Shown here: piece by piece, positions 46,667 through 61,401 of the stretch
Position numbering within the stretch: position 1 is the stretch's first letter
Layout: each line of letters starts with the position of its first letter
From: Chloroflexota bacterium
GTDB taxonomy: Bacteria; Chloroflexota; Anaerolineae; Caldilineales; Caldilineaceae
Reading direction: 5' to 3'
Assembly: GCA_016861025.1 (NCBI GenBank)
Contig: BOKO01000023.1
Coordinates: 33,719-97,718 of the forward strand
Length of the DNA: 64,000 nt
Position numbers and translations under genes: made by a program
Notes under the pieces: generated by a model
What the model was told of the DNA's origin: nothing
Databases searched by the model: none
What the model saw: the letters and a program-made list of their open reading frames with translations, nothing else

Positions 46667-47869
46667 TCAATCATTTGCATACGGGTCCGCAGCGTCGCGC
46701 AGACCGTCGCCCAGGAAGTTGAAGCCGAGCACCGCAGCCACAATAAAGAAAACGGACGACGCAATCCACGGGTTGAAACCGAGCGTCTGGATCGTCTGTG
46801 CGTCGCGCATCATCGTGCCCCAACTGACCAGCGGCTCCTGGATGCCGATGCCCAGAAAGCTGAGAAAGCTCTCGGCAAGAATGATCGTCGGGATCGTCAG
46901 CGTCAGCACGACGATGATGTGGCTGAAGGTGTTGGGCAGGAGATGTTGGAACATGATGCGGCTGTCCGACGCGCCCATCTCTTTCGCCGCCAGCACAAAG
47001 TCGGTCTCGCGTAGCGCCAGCACCTTGCCGCGCACCTCGCGCGCCAGCAGCGTCCAGCTCAACAGCGCAAAGATGAAGGACATCGTCACGAAGACGGCGA
47101 ACTGATCCCAGGTGATCGGAATCACGGCCGCCAGCGCCATCCACAGGGGAAGCTGCGGGAAAGATTGCACGAACTCGACGAAGCGCTGCGTCCAGTTGTC
47201 GATGCCGCCGCCATAGTAGCCGGAAAAGACGCCGACAATGGCGCCGACGAGCACCGAGATCAACGTGCCAAAGAGCGCCATCGTCAATGAGATGCGCCCG
47301 GCCATGCACGAACGACCGAAGATATCGCGGCCAAAGCGATCGGTGCCGAGCAAAAAGACACGGGCGTCGCCGGCTGCGCCGTACAAGTGCAGGTTGGTGG
47401 GGAAGATGCCAAAAAGCTTGTACTCCCAACTGCGCACAAAGAAATTGATCGGATAGCGCACTGTGGTGTCCTCGACCCAACTCGAAGACATATCTGGATT
47501 GAGTTTCTGTACGCTTTTGTAAACAAAAGGCTGAAAGTGAAAGCGGCCCGCCGAGTCGATGAAATGGATCCGCGTCGGCGGTCGGAACGATTCGCGCATG
47601 TTGAGCCGCACCGGATCATAAGGCGAAAAGAAATCGGAGAAGATCGCCAGAATGAACAGCCCGACCACGACCAGCCCGCCGACGATCGCCACCTTGCTGC
47701 GCCGAAACTTACGCCAGACCAACTCGCCGTAGCTTTCATGGCTGCGCGACATCGAACGCAGCGTCGCCGCCAGCGCCGGGTCGGCGGCTTGTTCATCGGC
47801 GACCGGCGCAAGGGGAGACTCGACCGTCCGTTGTTTCTCGATCTCCTGCATGCGAATACTTTCGCTCAT
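46667..47869 (-). CDS. Opp/Dpp-type ABC transporter permease (OppC type)
   Basis: 400 residues. SYGELVWRKFRRSKVAIVGG is the OppC N-terminus; helix 1 lies at about 61-81. A long external segment (about 85-165: YDPVRLNMRESFRPPTRIHF ... TNLHLYGAAGDARVFLLGTD) precedes RFGRDIFGRSCMAGRISLTM, typical of the OppC group in which this segment is expanded. EAA loop: EMGASDSRIMFQHLLPN. C-terminus GDGLRDAADPYAND is standard. Confidence 0.92.
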   Translation of the reverse strand: MSESIRMQEIEKQRTVESPLAPVADEQAADPALAATLRSMSRSHESYGELVWRKFRRSKVAIVGGLVVVGLFILAIFSDFFSPYDPVRLNMRESFRPPTRIHFIDSAGRFHFQPFVYKSVQKLNPDMSSSWVEDTTVRYPINFFVRSWEYKLFGIFPTNLHLYGAAGDARVFLLGTDRFGRDIFGRSCMAGRISLTMALFGTLISVLVGAIVGVFSGYYGGGIDNWTQRFVEFVQSFPQLPLWMALAAVIPITWDQFAVFVTMSFIFALLSWTLLAREVRGKVLALRETDFVLAAKEMGASDSRIMFQHLLPNTFSHIIVVLTLTIPTIILAESFLSFLGIGIQEPLVSWGTMMRDAQTIQTLGFNPWIASSVFFIVAAVLGFNFLGDGLRDAADPYAND

Positions 47870-47901
47870 GATTGCTCTCTTGATCGTTCACTCAAAATTG
47901 T

Positions 47902-48900
<999 letters not shown>

Positions 48901-48920
48901 GCGCAAACCCCGATCTGGCG

Positions 48921-48997
48921 GTGAGAGAGATGGAGAGAGGGGGAGATTGACGCGTTTGCGCCTGATCTCCCCTGCTCCCTATCTCCCCTTCTCCTAA
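48921..48997. repeat. Purine-rich GAGATTG-type repeat, inverted (family a variant)
   Basis: GAGAGAGATGGAGAGAGGGGGAGATTG on one side and CTGATCTCCC, CTATCTCCCCTTCTCC on the other, in the gap between the binding-protein and OppB genes. Confidence 0.5.
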
Positions 48998-49028
48998 TCA
49001 CTCAAGAAACGCTCAAACTCAAACTTGA

Positions 49029-51263
<2,235 letters not shown>

Positions 51264-51480
51264 TGTGGAGATTCCTTTCACACACATTCGTTGAAATCAC
51301 GATCGACAACAAACAATATTGAGGAGTTATTTGCACATCGTTCTCTGGCTCGTGTGCGCCCGGCAGGGCGCCGTCAATGCACCTCCTTTCACAATCAAAT
51401 GGCAGTCCATCCGGATCTCATACAGTTACGCGCCGGGGACGGGCCGGCGCACACTATCTCGCCCTCGCAACTCGCCCCTC

Positions 51481-52575
51481 CTAATACAACCAGCACGACG
51501 CCTGATGACCGGGCGCCACCTCGCGCAGGACAGGCGCCTCTTCGCGGCAGACCTTCTTGACGTGCGGGCAGCGGTCGGCGAAGGCGCAGCCTCTGATCTC
51601 GGCGGATGCGCTAGGCACCATGCCTTTGATCGGAACCAGCGTGCTCGACTTGCGCCCCAACACCGGCACCGACTTGAGCAGCCCTTCGGTGTATGGATGC
51701 AGCGGGCGGTGGAAGATGTCGCGCACCGTGCCGTACTCGACCACCTGCCCCAGATACATCACCGCCACGTGGTCCGCCATCTGCGAGACGACGCCCAGGT
51801 TATGCGTGATCAACATGATCGAGGAATGGAAATCGGCTTGAAGTTGACGCATGAGTTCAAGAATCTGCGCCTGCACGGTGACGTCGAGCGCAGTAGTCGG
51901 TTCGTCGGCGATCAGGATCGCCGGGTTGCACGACAGCGCCATCGCAATCATCACACGCTGGCGCATGCCACCCGACAACTGGTGTGGATACTGCTTAAGA
52001 CGACGCTTGGGTTCGCTGATCTGCACCTTTTCGAGCATCTCCAGCGCGCGCTGGTCGGCCTGCGCGTCGCTGACATCCTGGTGCAGCTTGATCACCTCCT
52101 TGATCTGGCTGCCGACGCTGAAGAGCGGGTTAAGCGAGGTCATTGGCTCCTGGAAAATGATTGCGATTTCGCCGCCGCGAATCTGCCGCATCTGGCTGCC
52201 AGCCGGGTCGAGATCGACGATGTTGATCGGCGGCTTGCCTTCATCGCGATAGAAAAGAATCTCCCCCTCAACGATGCGCCCCGGCGGCGATTTGATCAGC
52301 TGCATCACCGACATCGCCGTGATGCTCTTGCCGCAGCCGCTCTCGCCGACGATGCCGAGCACCGACTGCCGATCCAGCCGCAGATCAACCCCGCGCACGG
52401 CGCGCACCGTTCCCGTCTCCTGAAAAAAGTAGGTGTGCAGGTTCTTGATCTCAAGGATCGGCGATTTATTGCCGTTGGCGGCTGGCTGGCTAGAGAGCGG
52501 TGCGGCTGTCTGCTGCATGGTCATTTCCACAGGTGTTGCTGGTTGAACGGTTTTTGCGACTTTATCTGCCGGCAT
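51481..52575 (-). CDS. Opp/Dpp-type ABC transporter ATP-binding protein (OppD type)
   Basis: 364 residues. Walker A GESGCGKSITAM, signature LSGGMRQRVMIAMAL, Walker B LIADEPTTALDVTV, and the OppD C-terminal motif CAFADRCPHVKKVCREEAPV. A 35-residue N-terminal extension (rich in Gln/Ala/Thr) precedes the ABC domain. It is the first transporter gene after the receiver gene (14-base gap) and is separated from the other four transporter genes by a 217-base region with no gene that I can see. Confidence 0.93.
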   Translation of the reverse strand: MPADKVAKTVQPATPVEMTMQQTAAPLSSQPAANGNKSPILEIKNLHTYFFQETGTVRAVRGVDLRLDRQSVLGIVGESGCGKSITAMSVMQLIKSPPGRIVEGEILFYRDEGKPPINIVDLDPAGSQMRQIRGGEIAIIFQEPMTSLNPLFSVGSQIKEVIKLHQDVSDAQADQRALEMLEKVQISEPKRRLKQYPHQLSGGMRQRVMIAMALSCNPAILIADEPTTALDVTVQAQILELMRQLQADFHSSIMLITHNLGVVSQMADHVAVMYLGQVVEYGTVRDIFHRPLHPYTEGLLKSVPVLGRKSSTLVPIKGMVPSASAEIRGCAFADRCPHVKKVCREEAPVLREVAPGHQASCWLY

Positions 52576-52589
52576 GAACCAACTTCGTG

Positions 52590-52976
52590 TTAACTTCCTG
52601 CGATCGGCGATGCGTCTTGTATGGCGGATTGCAACGTGCGACTCAACAACTGCGGCGTCACCGGTTTGATGAGGTAGGCGACAGCACCAAATTCAGCGCC
52701 GCGACGCCGAGCATCCATTATGCTGCACACGATGATGGGCACGCGTCGATGCATCTCTGAAGTGCGCAAGCGCGCCACAAAAGTCCACTCTTCATCCTCC
52801 AGTGCAGCCGGCTCTAGCACAATGCCATCGACGGCGCAGGTGGTCATTGCGTCCCAGGCTTCCTGCTCGTTGTTGACGGCGACAACATCAAAGCGCCGCT
52901 CCAATTCACGGCGATATAGCTCACGCGTCACTTCATCGTTGTCGAGAATCAGTATAGTCCGTTTGGGGGCCGCCAT
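52590..52976 (-). CDS. Stand-alone receiver-domain protein, phospho-acceptor Asp replaced by Glu
   Basis: 128 residues. ATG at 52976 starts just before the first beta strand (MAAPKRTILILDNDEVTREL). CheY-like fold: acidic Asp12 and Asp14, strand 3 VDGIVLEP where canonical proteins have 'vDlvllD', so position 55 is Glu, Ser85 (IIVCS), and Lys104 (YLIKPV). Glu at the acceptor site mimics the phosphorylated state or prevents phosphorylation. No output domain. It is the first gene of the Opp-type importer operon and lies 238 bases after the kinase-AraC fusion gene. Close in motifs to the protein at 63341-63898. Confidence 0.85.
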   Translation of the reverse strand: MAAPKRTILILDNDEVTRELYRRELERRFDVVAVNNEQEAWDAMTTCAVDGIVLEPAALEDEEWTFVARLRTSEMHRRVPIIVCSIMDARRRGAEFGAVAYLIKPVTPQLLSRTLQSAIQDASPIAGS

Positions 52977-53030
52977 GATGCACCTGCCAAATGCGACTTT
53001 TTCTGCGCCAAACAGGGGGCGCCCTTTCGT

Positions 53031-53063
53031 TTTCTTTGCGCAAACAGAAAGTGCGCAAAGAAA
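53031..53063. promoter_or_regulatory. Inverted repeat upstream of the receiver gene
   Basis: TTTCTTTGCGCA (53031-53042) and TGCGCAAAGAAA (53052-53063) are exact complements with a 9-base loop. It is between the kinase-AraC stop and the receiver start. Possible roles are a terminator-like structure for the kinase gene or a binding site (TGCGCAAA) for its AraC domain. Confidence 0.45.
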
Positions 53064-53214
53064 CCCCATGCGCGCCGGTCTAGCTATGGCGTCAGTACGA
53101 CTTCGATGTGCTCAAGCAACAGAATAACGATTAAATAGGAAGTTGCTTAGTAGTATAGAGGCAAAATGAACCGTCGTCTTGGAGAAATCCGACGAATAAT
53201 TGCACAATTACGCA

Positions 53215-55794
<2,580 letters not shown>

Positions 55795-55839
55795 TGAAGC
55801 AGCACCGTGATGCACTCGCGTAAAAAGGCTACGGACGCC

Positions 55840-55848
55840 ATTCTATCA
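55840..55848 (-). promoter_or_regulatory. Extended -10 promoter of the kinase-AraC gene
   Basis: Minus strand: TGATAGAAT (55848-55840), an extended -10 of the TGnTAGAAT kind; the -35 region (TCGACG at 18 bases) is weak. The predicted start is about 40 bases before the ATG. Confidence 0.4.
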
Positions 55849-55913
55849 CAAGAAATTTCACGACGTCGATTCCATGAGCCGGATCGGTCTGCTTCATGGC
55901 TGGACATCCTGAA

Positions 55914-57998
55914 TTACACCCGTCGAATGCGCCGTACCGTGCTTTCCCCGTTTCCAAGGTCGAAGCGCAGCCCAAGATTCATCCACGCCGCGCCGGAGCG
56001 CACTTCGTCGAAGCCATCAATGGTGTAGCGCGCCTGCGGCTCCAACCCGCGCAGATAGACAGGCGGAACCCGCGCCGGTTCTGGTAGATGGACGCGGAAG
56101 ACGAAGAGCACACTCTCCGCTTTGTCCTTGCTGACGTACTGCACGGCGGTGAAATCCTGTCCCTGCGCAGGCAGCAGCCGGTATTGGTCGCCAAGCTGCA
56201 CCATGGGGCGAATCTCTTTGTACAGCGCGATCATCTCTGCGCCAATGGCGAGATCGGCTTCGCTCCACTTGAGCAGGTCGTCGCTGACGCCGAGCACGCC
56301 CATCATGCTGACGTGAAAACGGAAGGGCAGCGACATGAGCGGGCGCCCCATGTGCGTCACCTGCGATTCCATCGTGATCGCCGGCATGATCTGCGAGAAG
56401 CCTTCCTGGATGCCAAGCCGCGCGGTCGCCTCGGTGTTGTCACTCACCCAGAATTGATCGACTATCTGCAACATGCCGTAATCCGTGCGCCCGCCGCCGC
56501 CGGAGCAGCTCTGCCACAGCACCTTGGGATGGCGCTGCGCCAGCGCGCTCCAGACGCGATAGACGCCATGCACGTAGCGCACCCACAGCTCGCGCGCGTC
56601 ACCGGGCGCGTCGGGCCAGCCTGGCTCGCTGACGTTGCGGTTCATGTCCCATTTGATGAAGCGGATGTTATGCTCCGCCAACAATTTGTCGAGCAGAGCG
56701 ATCAGATACTCTTGAACATCCGTGCGTCCCAGGTTGAGGATGAGCTGGCTGCGCATTTCGGTGCGAGCGCGCGTTGGGAAGTGGATCACCCAATCCGGGT
56801 GGGCGCGATAGAGATCGCTGTCCGGGTTGACCATCTCTGGCTCGATCCATAGCCCGAAATCCATGCCCAGCGCATTGACGCGTTCGATCAGCGGCGTGAG
56901 GCCATTGGGGAATTTCTGTTCGTCGGGCCACCAGTCGCCCAGCCCGGCGTTGTCGATGGCGCGCCCGTGAAACCAGCCGTCGTCCATGACGAACAGTTCG
57001 ACGCCCATCTGCGCGGCCCGCTCAGCCACCGCCATCTGCGCCGCCTCGTTGACATCGAAAAAGACTGCTTCCCAGGAGTTATAGAGCACAGGATGCAGCA
57101 TCTTGCTGTGTGGCAGCCGGTCGCGCGCATAGTCGTGCAACGTGCGCGACGCTGCACCAAAGCCGCCAGTCGTGTAACCGGCTATACTCGCCGGCGTGGT
57201 GAAGCTCTCGCCAGCGTTGAGGCGCCAGGCGAAGTCCCAGTCGTTGACGCCGACGCCGACGCGCGTGGCGCCATAGTCGGTCACTTCGGCGGCCAGCTTC
57301 CAGTTGCCGCTCCACGCCAACACGCCGAACCACACTTCGCCCTGCGTCTCGTCGGCGCCGCCGCGGTCGATGGCGAACCAGGGGCTGGCGTTGTGGCTGG
57401 TGGTGAGTCGCCTGCTCTCCTTGACCTTAACGCCGGGCTGCAGCAGCTCGCGGCGAATCTGCCACTCCTCCATCCAACGACCAAACATGTGCGACAACCG
57501 ATATTGTCCGCCCCACGGCAAATGCCACAGCGCCGACCAGACGCGCTCCAACGTCACCGGCGCGTCGCCTCCGTTGCGGATCTCGGCCCAGCGTTCGATC
57601 AGGTCATGCCGTTCGTGGACGCGGTAGCCGATTATGACGGTCAACGGGTAGTAAGCGTCGCGCAAGGTGATGCGCAATTCTGGGTTTGCATTGTGGATGA
57701 CTTCGGCGTCGGCAAAATGCAGCACTGTGTCGCGCACACCGTCGGCAAAGGTGGTTTTCAAGCATGGCTCGGTGTACTTGGCGCCGGCGTATCCCGGATA
57801 CTCTTCCGGGAGCAGGTGGCTTGGCCCGCTCCACGACCCGTAATCGTTCGCGTCGGGCGGCGCCGGATAATCTTGGGCGTGAGGCAACCGTGCACCCCAG
57901 TAGGCATGGACGAGTAGACCACGTGCATTGACGCCAAACGCATACGCCATGTGGTCGGTTTCCAAAATCCAGTAGTTTTCATAAGTTAGAATCGACAT
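55914..57998 (-). CDS. Alpha-galactosidase (GH36)
   Basis: 694 residues. N-terminal beta-sandwich, then the barrel: LFVMDDGWFHGRAIDNAGLG, LGMDFGLWIEPEMVNPDSDL, nucleophile Asp451 (RFIKWDMNRN), the substrate-loop CSGGGGRTDYG (498-508), and acid/base Asp520 (FWVSDNTEA). All canonical family-36 alpha-galactosidase residues are in place. No signal peptide, so the substrate (melibiose, raffinose or related alpha-galactosides) is imported first. It is the last gene of the 63.9-55.9 kb operon, 26 bases after the FG-GAP lipoprotein gene. Confidence 0.94.
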   Translation of the reverse strand: MSILTYENYWILETDHMAYAFGVNARGLLVHAYWGARLPHAQDYPAPPDANDYGSWSGPSHLLPEEYPGYAGAKYTEPCLKTTFADGVRDTVLHFADAEVIHNANPELRITLRDAYYPLTVIIGYRVHERHDLIERWAEIRNGGDAPVTLERVWSALWHLPWGGQYRLSHMFGRWMEEWQIRRELLQPGVKVKESRRLTTSHNASPWFAIDRGGADETQGEVWFGVLAWSGNWKLAAEVTDYGATRVGVGVNDWDFAWRLNAGESFTTPASIAGYTTGGFGAASRTLHDYARDRLPHSKMLHPVLYNSWEAVFFDVNEAAQMAVAERAAQMGVELFVMDDGWFHGRAIDNAGLGDWWPDEQKFPNGLTPLIERVNALGMDFGLWIEPEMVNPDSDLYRAHPDWVIHFPTRARTEMRSQLILNLGRTDVQEYLIALLDKLLAEHNIRFIKWDMNRNVSEPGWPDAPGDARELWVRYVHGVYRVWSALAQRHPKVLWQSCSGGGGRTDYGMLQIVDQFWVSDNTEATARLGIQEGFSQIMPAITMESQVTHMGRPLMSLPFRFHVSMMGVLGVSDDLLKWSEADLAIGAEMIALYKEIRPMVQLGDQYRLLPAQGQDFTAVQYVSKDKAESVLFVFRVHLPEPARVPPVYLRGLEPQARYTIDGFDEVRSGAAWMNLGLRFDLGNGESTVRRIRRV

Positions 57999-58024
57999 AT
58001 TTTGATTTCCTCAATTTCACTTCT

Positions 58025-59725
58025 TCACGGTCGGCGCGTCACCGTGAGACGGTGATTAAGCGGCGGCTGCTCGATCTCCGACACAGCGCCATCGGGCCAG
58101 CGAATCTCCAACCGCTCGATTGCTACGCCATTCCCGATGCCAAAGTGCAGACGCGCCGGGTCGCCGGAAAGATAGCCGCTCACGGCGCGCACATCGCGCA
58201 GGAGTACACCGTAATCGGTGTGCAGATGCGCAGTGGCGCCGACGGCAAACGGGTTGGCGGAATCGGGCCAGCGCAGATCGACTGTCAGCGCGCCGCCCTC
58301 GGTGCACAGTCGATTCTCGAAAAGCTGCGCCGGGCTGTTCAAATTGTTGACGACGATATCGAGATCGCCATCGTCGTCAAAATCGGCTATGCTCATGCTG
58401 CGACCGCTGTGCAGAGAGTCGAGCGCCCATTCGTGAGCCGGCATGAACTGCCCATTTCCGTCGTTGCGCAACGCCTGGTTCGCCTCCACCAACTCACCGC
58501 CAGGCAAATAATGGAACAGATCGCCTGCGATCATGCCGTTGACGACGTAGAGATCGAGGTCGCCGTCGTTGTCCAGGTCGCCAAACTTGCCCGACCAGCT
58601 CCAGCCGGTGGCGTCGATCTTGCGGTCATAGCCTTCGTTCACATAGCGATGACCGCGCCAGACTTGAAGCACGTTTTCGGAGAGCTGCGGATCGTTGCGC
58701 TGGCGCGTCTTGGCGGCGGCGTCCATCAACGGCATCCACGCAGCGATCACCTGCGGCCCGATGGTGTACGGCTTCATGTCGGTGGTGAAGTACTCGACGA
58801 CGCCGTTGCCATCCAGGTCGCCGCGGTCGATGCTCATGGTGCTGTGCGAGGTCTCCTTAAACAAGGCGGTCTGTCGCCAGCCATTGTCGGTTTGAAGCCA
58901 CACCTGGTCGTATTCGTCGAAATCGTTGCCGACCCAAATGTCGGGGAGTGCGTCTCCGTTCAAATCCCACAGGGCAATCGCCAGCGCCTGGGCGGTTTCG
59001 GCAAGCTGCTCACGACGCCAGTTCCCGTCTTCCTGCCAATAGACATTGACTCCGGCCCCAGCCATGAACAGGTAGTTGCTGCCCACCTCCATCTGCCGAC
59101 CTGCGTCGTAGGAGCCGGTGACCAGATCGAGATCGCCATCGCCATCCAGATCAGCCCAATTCATGGCGTACGCAGGCTGGTTGACGCCGGGCAGCGGGAG
59201 CAACTCGAATTGGCGATTCCCCATGTTGCGAAAGAGTGCTGGCGCAGCGATGCCGTTCGTAAGCGCAATATCGAGCGCGCCATCGCCGTCGCCATCGACA
59301 ATCGCCGCCGCGCGCACTTTGCGCACCATCGCCAACTCCTGCCGCATGAAATGCAACCCTCCCTGATTCCACAAAATCGAGACCGGGCCCGATAGGTCGG
59401 CAAGCACAATGTCTAGCCTGCCGTCGCCATCCAGATCGTTGACGGCCAGCCCACTGCCGTTGCTGTCAAAGAGGCGCGGCGCAGACAGTGCAGACTGCAT
59501 AATATGCTCCAAATCGTGTGCAACAAAGAAGCCTGTGCACGGCGCGCCCGACCGAAAAGGTGTACTTGCAACCGCAGCATCGACGCGCGCTCCTGATGCA
59601 GCGTGCAAACTATCGTTGGCAGAGAAACTTGGCGGGATAGCGGCAACACAGGCAGAGGTGAGGCTGACAAGCGCCATCAGCGGAAGAATGCGCAAGAAGA
59701 TGACCCTGAAAGCAGCGTGTGTCAT
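58025..59725 (-). CDS. FG-GAP/ASPIC (CRTAC1-type) lipoprotein
   Basis: 566 residues. ATG at 59725 gives a lipoprotein signal (LPLMALVSLTSAC, Cys26); longer frames have no signal at their start. Six or so FG-GAP/VCBS calcium-binding units are visible as DLDGDGRLDIVL, DGDGDGALDIAL, DLDGDGDLDLVT, DLDNDGDLDLYV, DFDDDGDLDIVV, forming a beta-propeller, followed by an ASPIC/UnbV domain (VDLRWPDSANPFAVGATAHL ... IRWPDGAVSEIEQP). Probably an outer-surface carbohydrate- or polymer-binding protein. It sits between the binding-protein gene (81 bases) and GH36 (26 bases), an unusual place for this family. Confidence 0.85.
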   Translation of the reverse strand: MTHAAFRVIFLRILPLMALVSLTSACVAAIPPSFSANDSLHAASGARVDAAVASTPFRSGAPCTGFFVAHDLEHIMQSALSAPRLFDSNGSGLAVNDLDGDGRLDIVLADLSGPVSILWNQGGLHFMRQELAMVRKVRAAAIVDGDGDGALDIALTNGIAAPALFRNMGNRQFELLPLPGVNQPAYAMNWADLDGDGDLDLVTGSYDAGRQMEVGSNYLFMAGAGVNVYWQEDGNWRREQLAETAQALAIALWDLNGDALPDIWVGNDFDEYDQVWLQTDNGWRQTALFKETSHSTMSIDRGDLDGNGVVEYFTTDMKPYTIGPQVIAAWMPLMDAAAKTRQRNDPQLSENVLQVWRGHRYVNEGYDRKIDATGWSWSGKFGDLDNDGDLDLYVVNGMIAGDLFHYLPGGELVEANQALRNDGNGQFMPAHEWALDSLHSGRSMSIADFDDDGDLDIVVNNLNSPAQLFENRLCTEGGALTVDLRWPDSANPFAVGATAHLHTDYGVLLRDVRAVSGYLSGDPARLHFGIGNGVAIERLEIRWPDGAVSEIEQPPLNHRLTVTRRP

Positions 59726-59806
59726 GGTGACAGCCTGCAAAAACCGGAGGTGAGAGCCGAGCAGCGCGCGACCCTCACCTCGTCTCACTCACAACTCAAG
59801 CAAAAG

Positions 59807-61192
59807 TTACTGGAACAAAGCATTGACTTCCTGATTCGCCACAGGCAACACCGCCGCCGCCTCAGCCTGACCGAGCATGATGCTTTCCATCGCCGGAGCC
59901 ATGATGGCGCTGATCTGGGATGCATTGTCTGTCACCGGGAAGAGGAAGGTGCCGTCCGGCTCGGTGGCTTGCAGTGTGAAGGCGGAGACATCCAGCCCTC
60001 TGGCTTCATAGGCGGCCAGCGCCTTATCGACGCCAGACTGCTGCGCAGGGAAGACGACGCCGAACTCACCAACCGTGTTGGCGCATTCCTGCGAGGCGGC
60101 GTACTTGACCCACTGCCACGCCTCGGCCGGATATTTGGTGCCGACCCAGATCGAGTCAGCCAGACCGTTGAACATGCTCTTGCGACCCTCAGGTCCCTGC
60201 GGCAGGCGTGCAAAACCAAAGGGGAAGGTGGCATTGTTGACGAAATCACCGATCATCCAGGAACCGTTGGAGTGCAATGCACCCAGGCCGGTGTTGAAGG
60301 CGGCCGAACCACCCAGGCTGCTGACTTGCTCGATCGGCATGATAAAGCCCTTCTTCATATTGTCGGCATACCATTGGATCGTGCCGATGAAGCGCGGGTC
60401 GTCGTAGTTGTACTTGGTGGCGTAAAGCTCGTCGATATGGCGCCAGCCGGTCGTAGCAGCGAGCCAGCTCCACTCGGTCTGACCGTATCCCTCGCCGGCG
60501 CCGTTGATGATCAAACCATACTGCTTGACCTTGGTCGGGTCGAAGTCTGGGCTGAGACCATTGTTGCCGTTCTCGTCCACGGAGAGCTTGGCGATCAATT
60601 CCTGGAAGGCGCCGCCGGTCTCCAAGTCCCAGGTGGCGTTGTTCAGTTCATCCAGGGTGACGCCAGCCGCATCCAGTGCGTTCTGGTTGTAGACAATGGC
60701 GATGGTGTCCCAGTCCTTAGGCAGACCAAAGCGCTTGCCGTCGCGCGCCCACAGATCAGCCAGTTGACCCAGATAGACGCTGATGTCCACGCCGTCGGCA
60801 TCGACATAGGGTTGGATGTCGACAAGCTGCCCCTTCTCGGCGAACTCAGGGTACTTAGCCAGGTGATTGGTGAAGACATCGGGCGCAGTGCCGGCGACCA
60901 TGCCGGTCTGGATGTTGTTCCAATAGTCGCCCCACCCGCTCTGCGTAATCCTGACCGTAATGTTGGGGTTGGCAGCCATAAAGGCATCGGCGCATGCCTG
61001 ATAGGCTGGCAACTGATTCGCATCCCACAGCCAGTAGTTGATCGTGACAGCTTCGCCGCTGGGTGCGGTCTGAGCGGCTGCACCTGCATCGGCGGCGGGC
61101 GGCTGTTCAGCAGGAGCGGAGCCGCCGCCACACGCGCTCAGAACGACGCCCAGGATCAAAAGCATCGTCACCAGGAGTGAAAACTTTTTCAT
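59807..61192 (-). CDS. Sugar ABC transporter substrate-binding lipoprotein
   Basis: 461 residues. ATG at 61192 follows CGGAGGTTACAGT. Lipoprotein signal with Cys21 (LGVVLSAC), linker to about 45, then a family-1 binding protein (INYWLWDANQLPAYQACADA, AANPNITVRITQSGWGDYWN, TAPDVFTNHLAKYPEFAEKG). With the two permeases upstream and GH36 downstream it is inferred to bind alpha-galactosides. It is placed after the permeases, the reverse of the two other importer operons, and is separated from them by a strong hairpin (61331-61376). Confidence 0.92.
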   Translation of the reverse strand: MKKFSLLVTMLLILGVVLSACGGGSAPAEQPPAADAGAAAQTAPSGEAVTINYWLWDANQLPAYQACADAFMAANPNITVRITQSGWGDYWNNIQTGMVAGTAPDVFTNHLAKYPEFAEKGQLVDIQPYVDADGVDISVYLGQLADLWARDGKRFGLPKDWDTIAIVYNQNALDAAGVTLDELNNATWDLETGGAFQELIAKLSVDENGNNGLSPDFDPTKVKQYGLIINGAGEGYGQTEWSWLAATTGWRHIDELYATKYNYDDPRFIGTIQWYADNMKKGFIMPIEQVSSLGGSAAFNTGLGALHSNGSWMIGDFVNNATFPFGFARLPQGPEGRKSMFNGLADSIWVGTKYPAEAWQWVKYAASQECANTVGEFGVVFPAQQSGVDKALAAYEARGLDVSAFTLQATEPDGTFLFPVTDNASQISAIMAPAMESIMLGQAEAAAVLPVANQEVNALFQ

Positions 61193-61330
61193 ACTGTAAC
61201 CTCCGATAGTAAAGAACTGTGACATAGAGAAGAACCGACTGTATCTTCAGACAACCTGAATGGCGATGTTTTGGCGTCATGCCGTCGCCGGCATCGTCAA
61301 CCAGGATTGACCGCAAACCGTTTTCTCCGG

Positions 61331-61376
61331 TCTGCCTGGCAGTTTGCCGTCCCAGCGAGACAAACTGCCAGGCAGA
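61331..61376 (-). promoter_or_regulatory. Perfect intercistronic hairpin (16-bp arms)
   Basis: TCTGCCTGGCAGTTTG (61331-61346) and CAAACTGCCAGGCAGA (61361-61376) are exact complements with a 14-base loop. It lies 25 bases past the permease stop and 139 bases before the binding-protein start, without a T run; likely an RNA processing or stability element that uncouples the level of the binding protein from that of the permeases. Confidence 0.6.
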
Positions 61377-61401
61377 ACAACAAAAGGAGAATCCCAGGTG
61401 A

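Noticed and set aside
59557..59570. Possible further copy of the short mobile-like element (GTGTACTTGCAACC)
   Set aside because: It lies inside the lipoprotein coding frame, matches only about ten bases and lacks the rest of the element; chance similarity.
58052..61180. Long plus-strand frames opposite the FG-GAP lipoprotein and the binding protein genes
   Set aside because: They run across the gene boundary without signals, and the sense frames contain clear calcium-binding repeats and lipoprotein signals.
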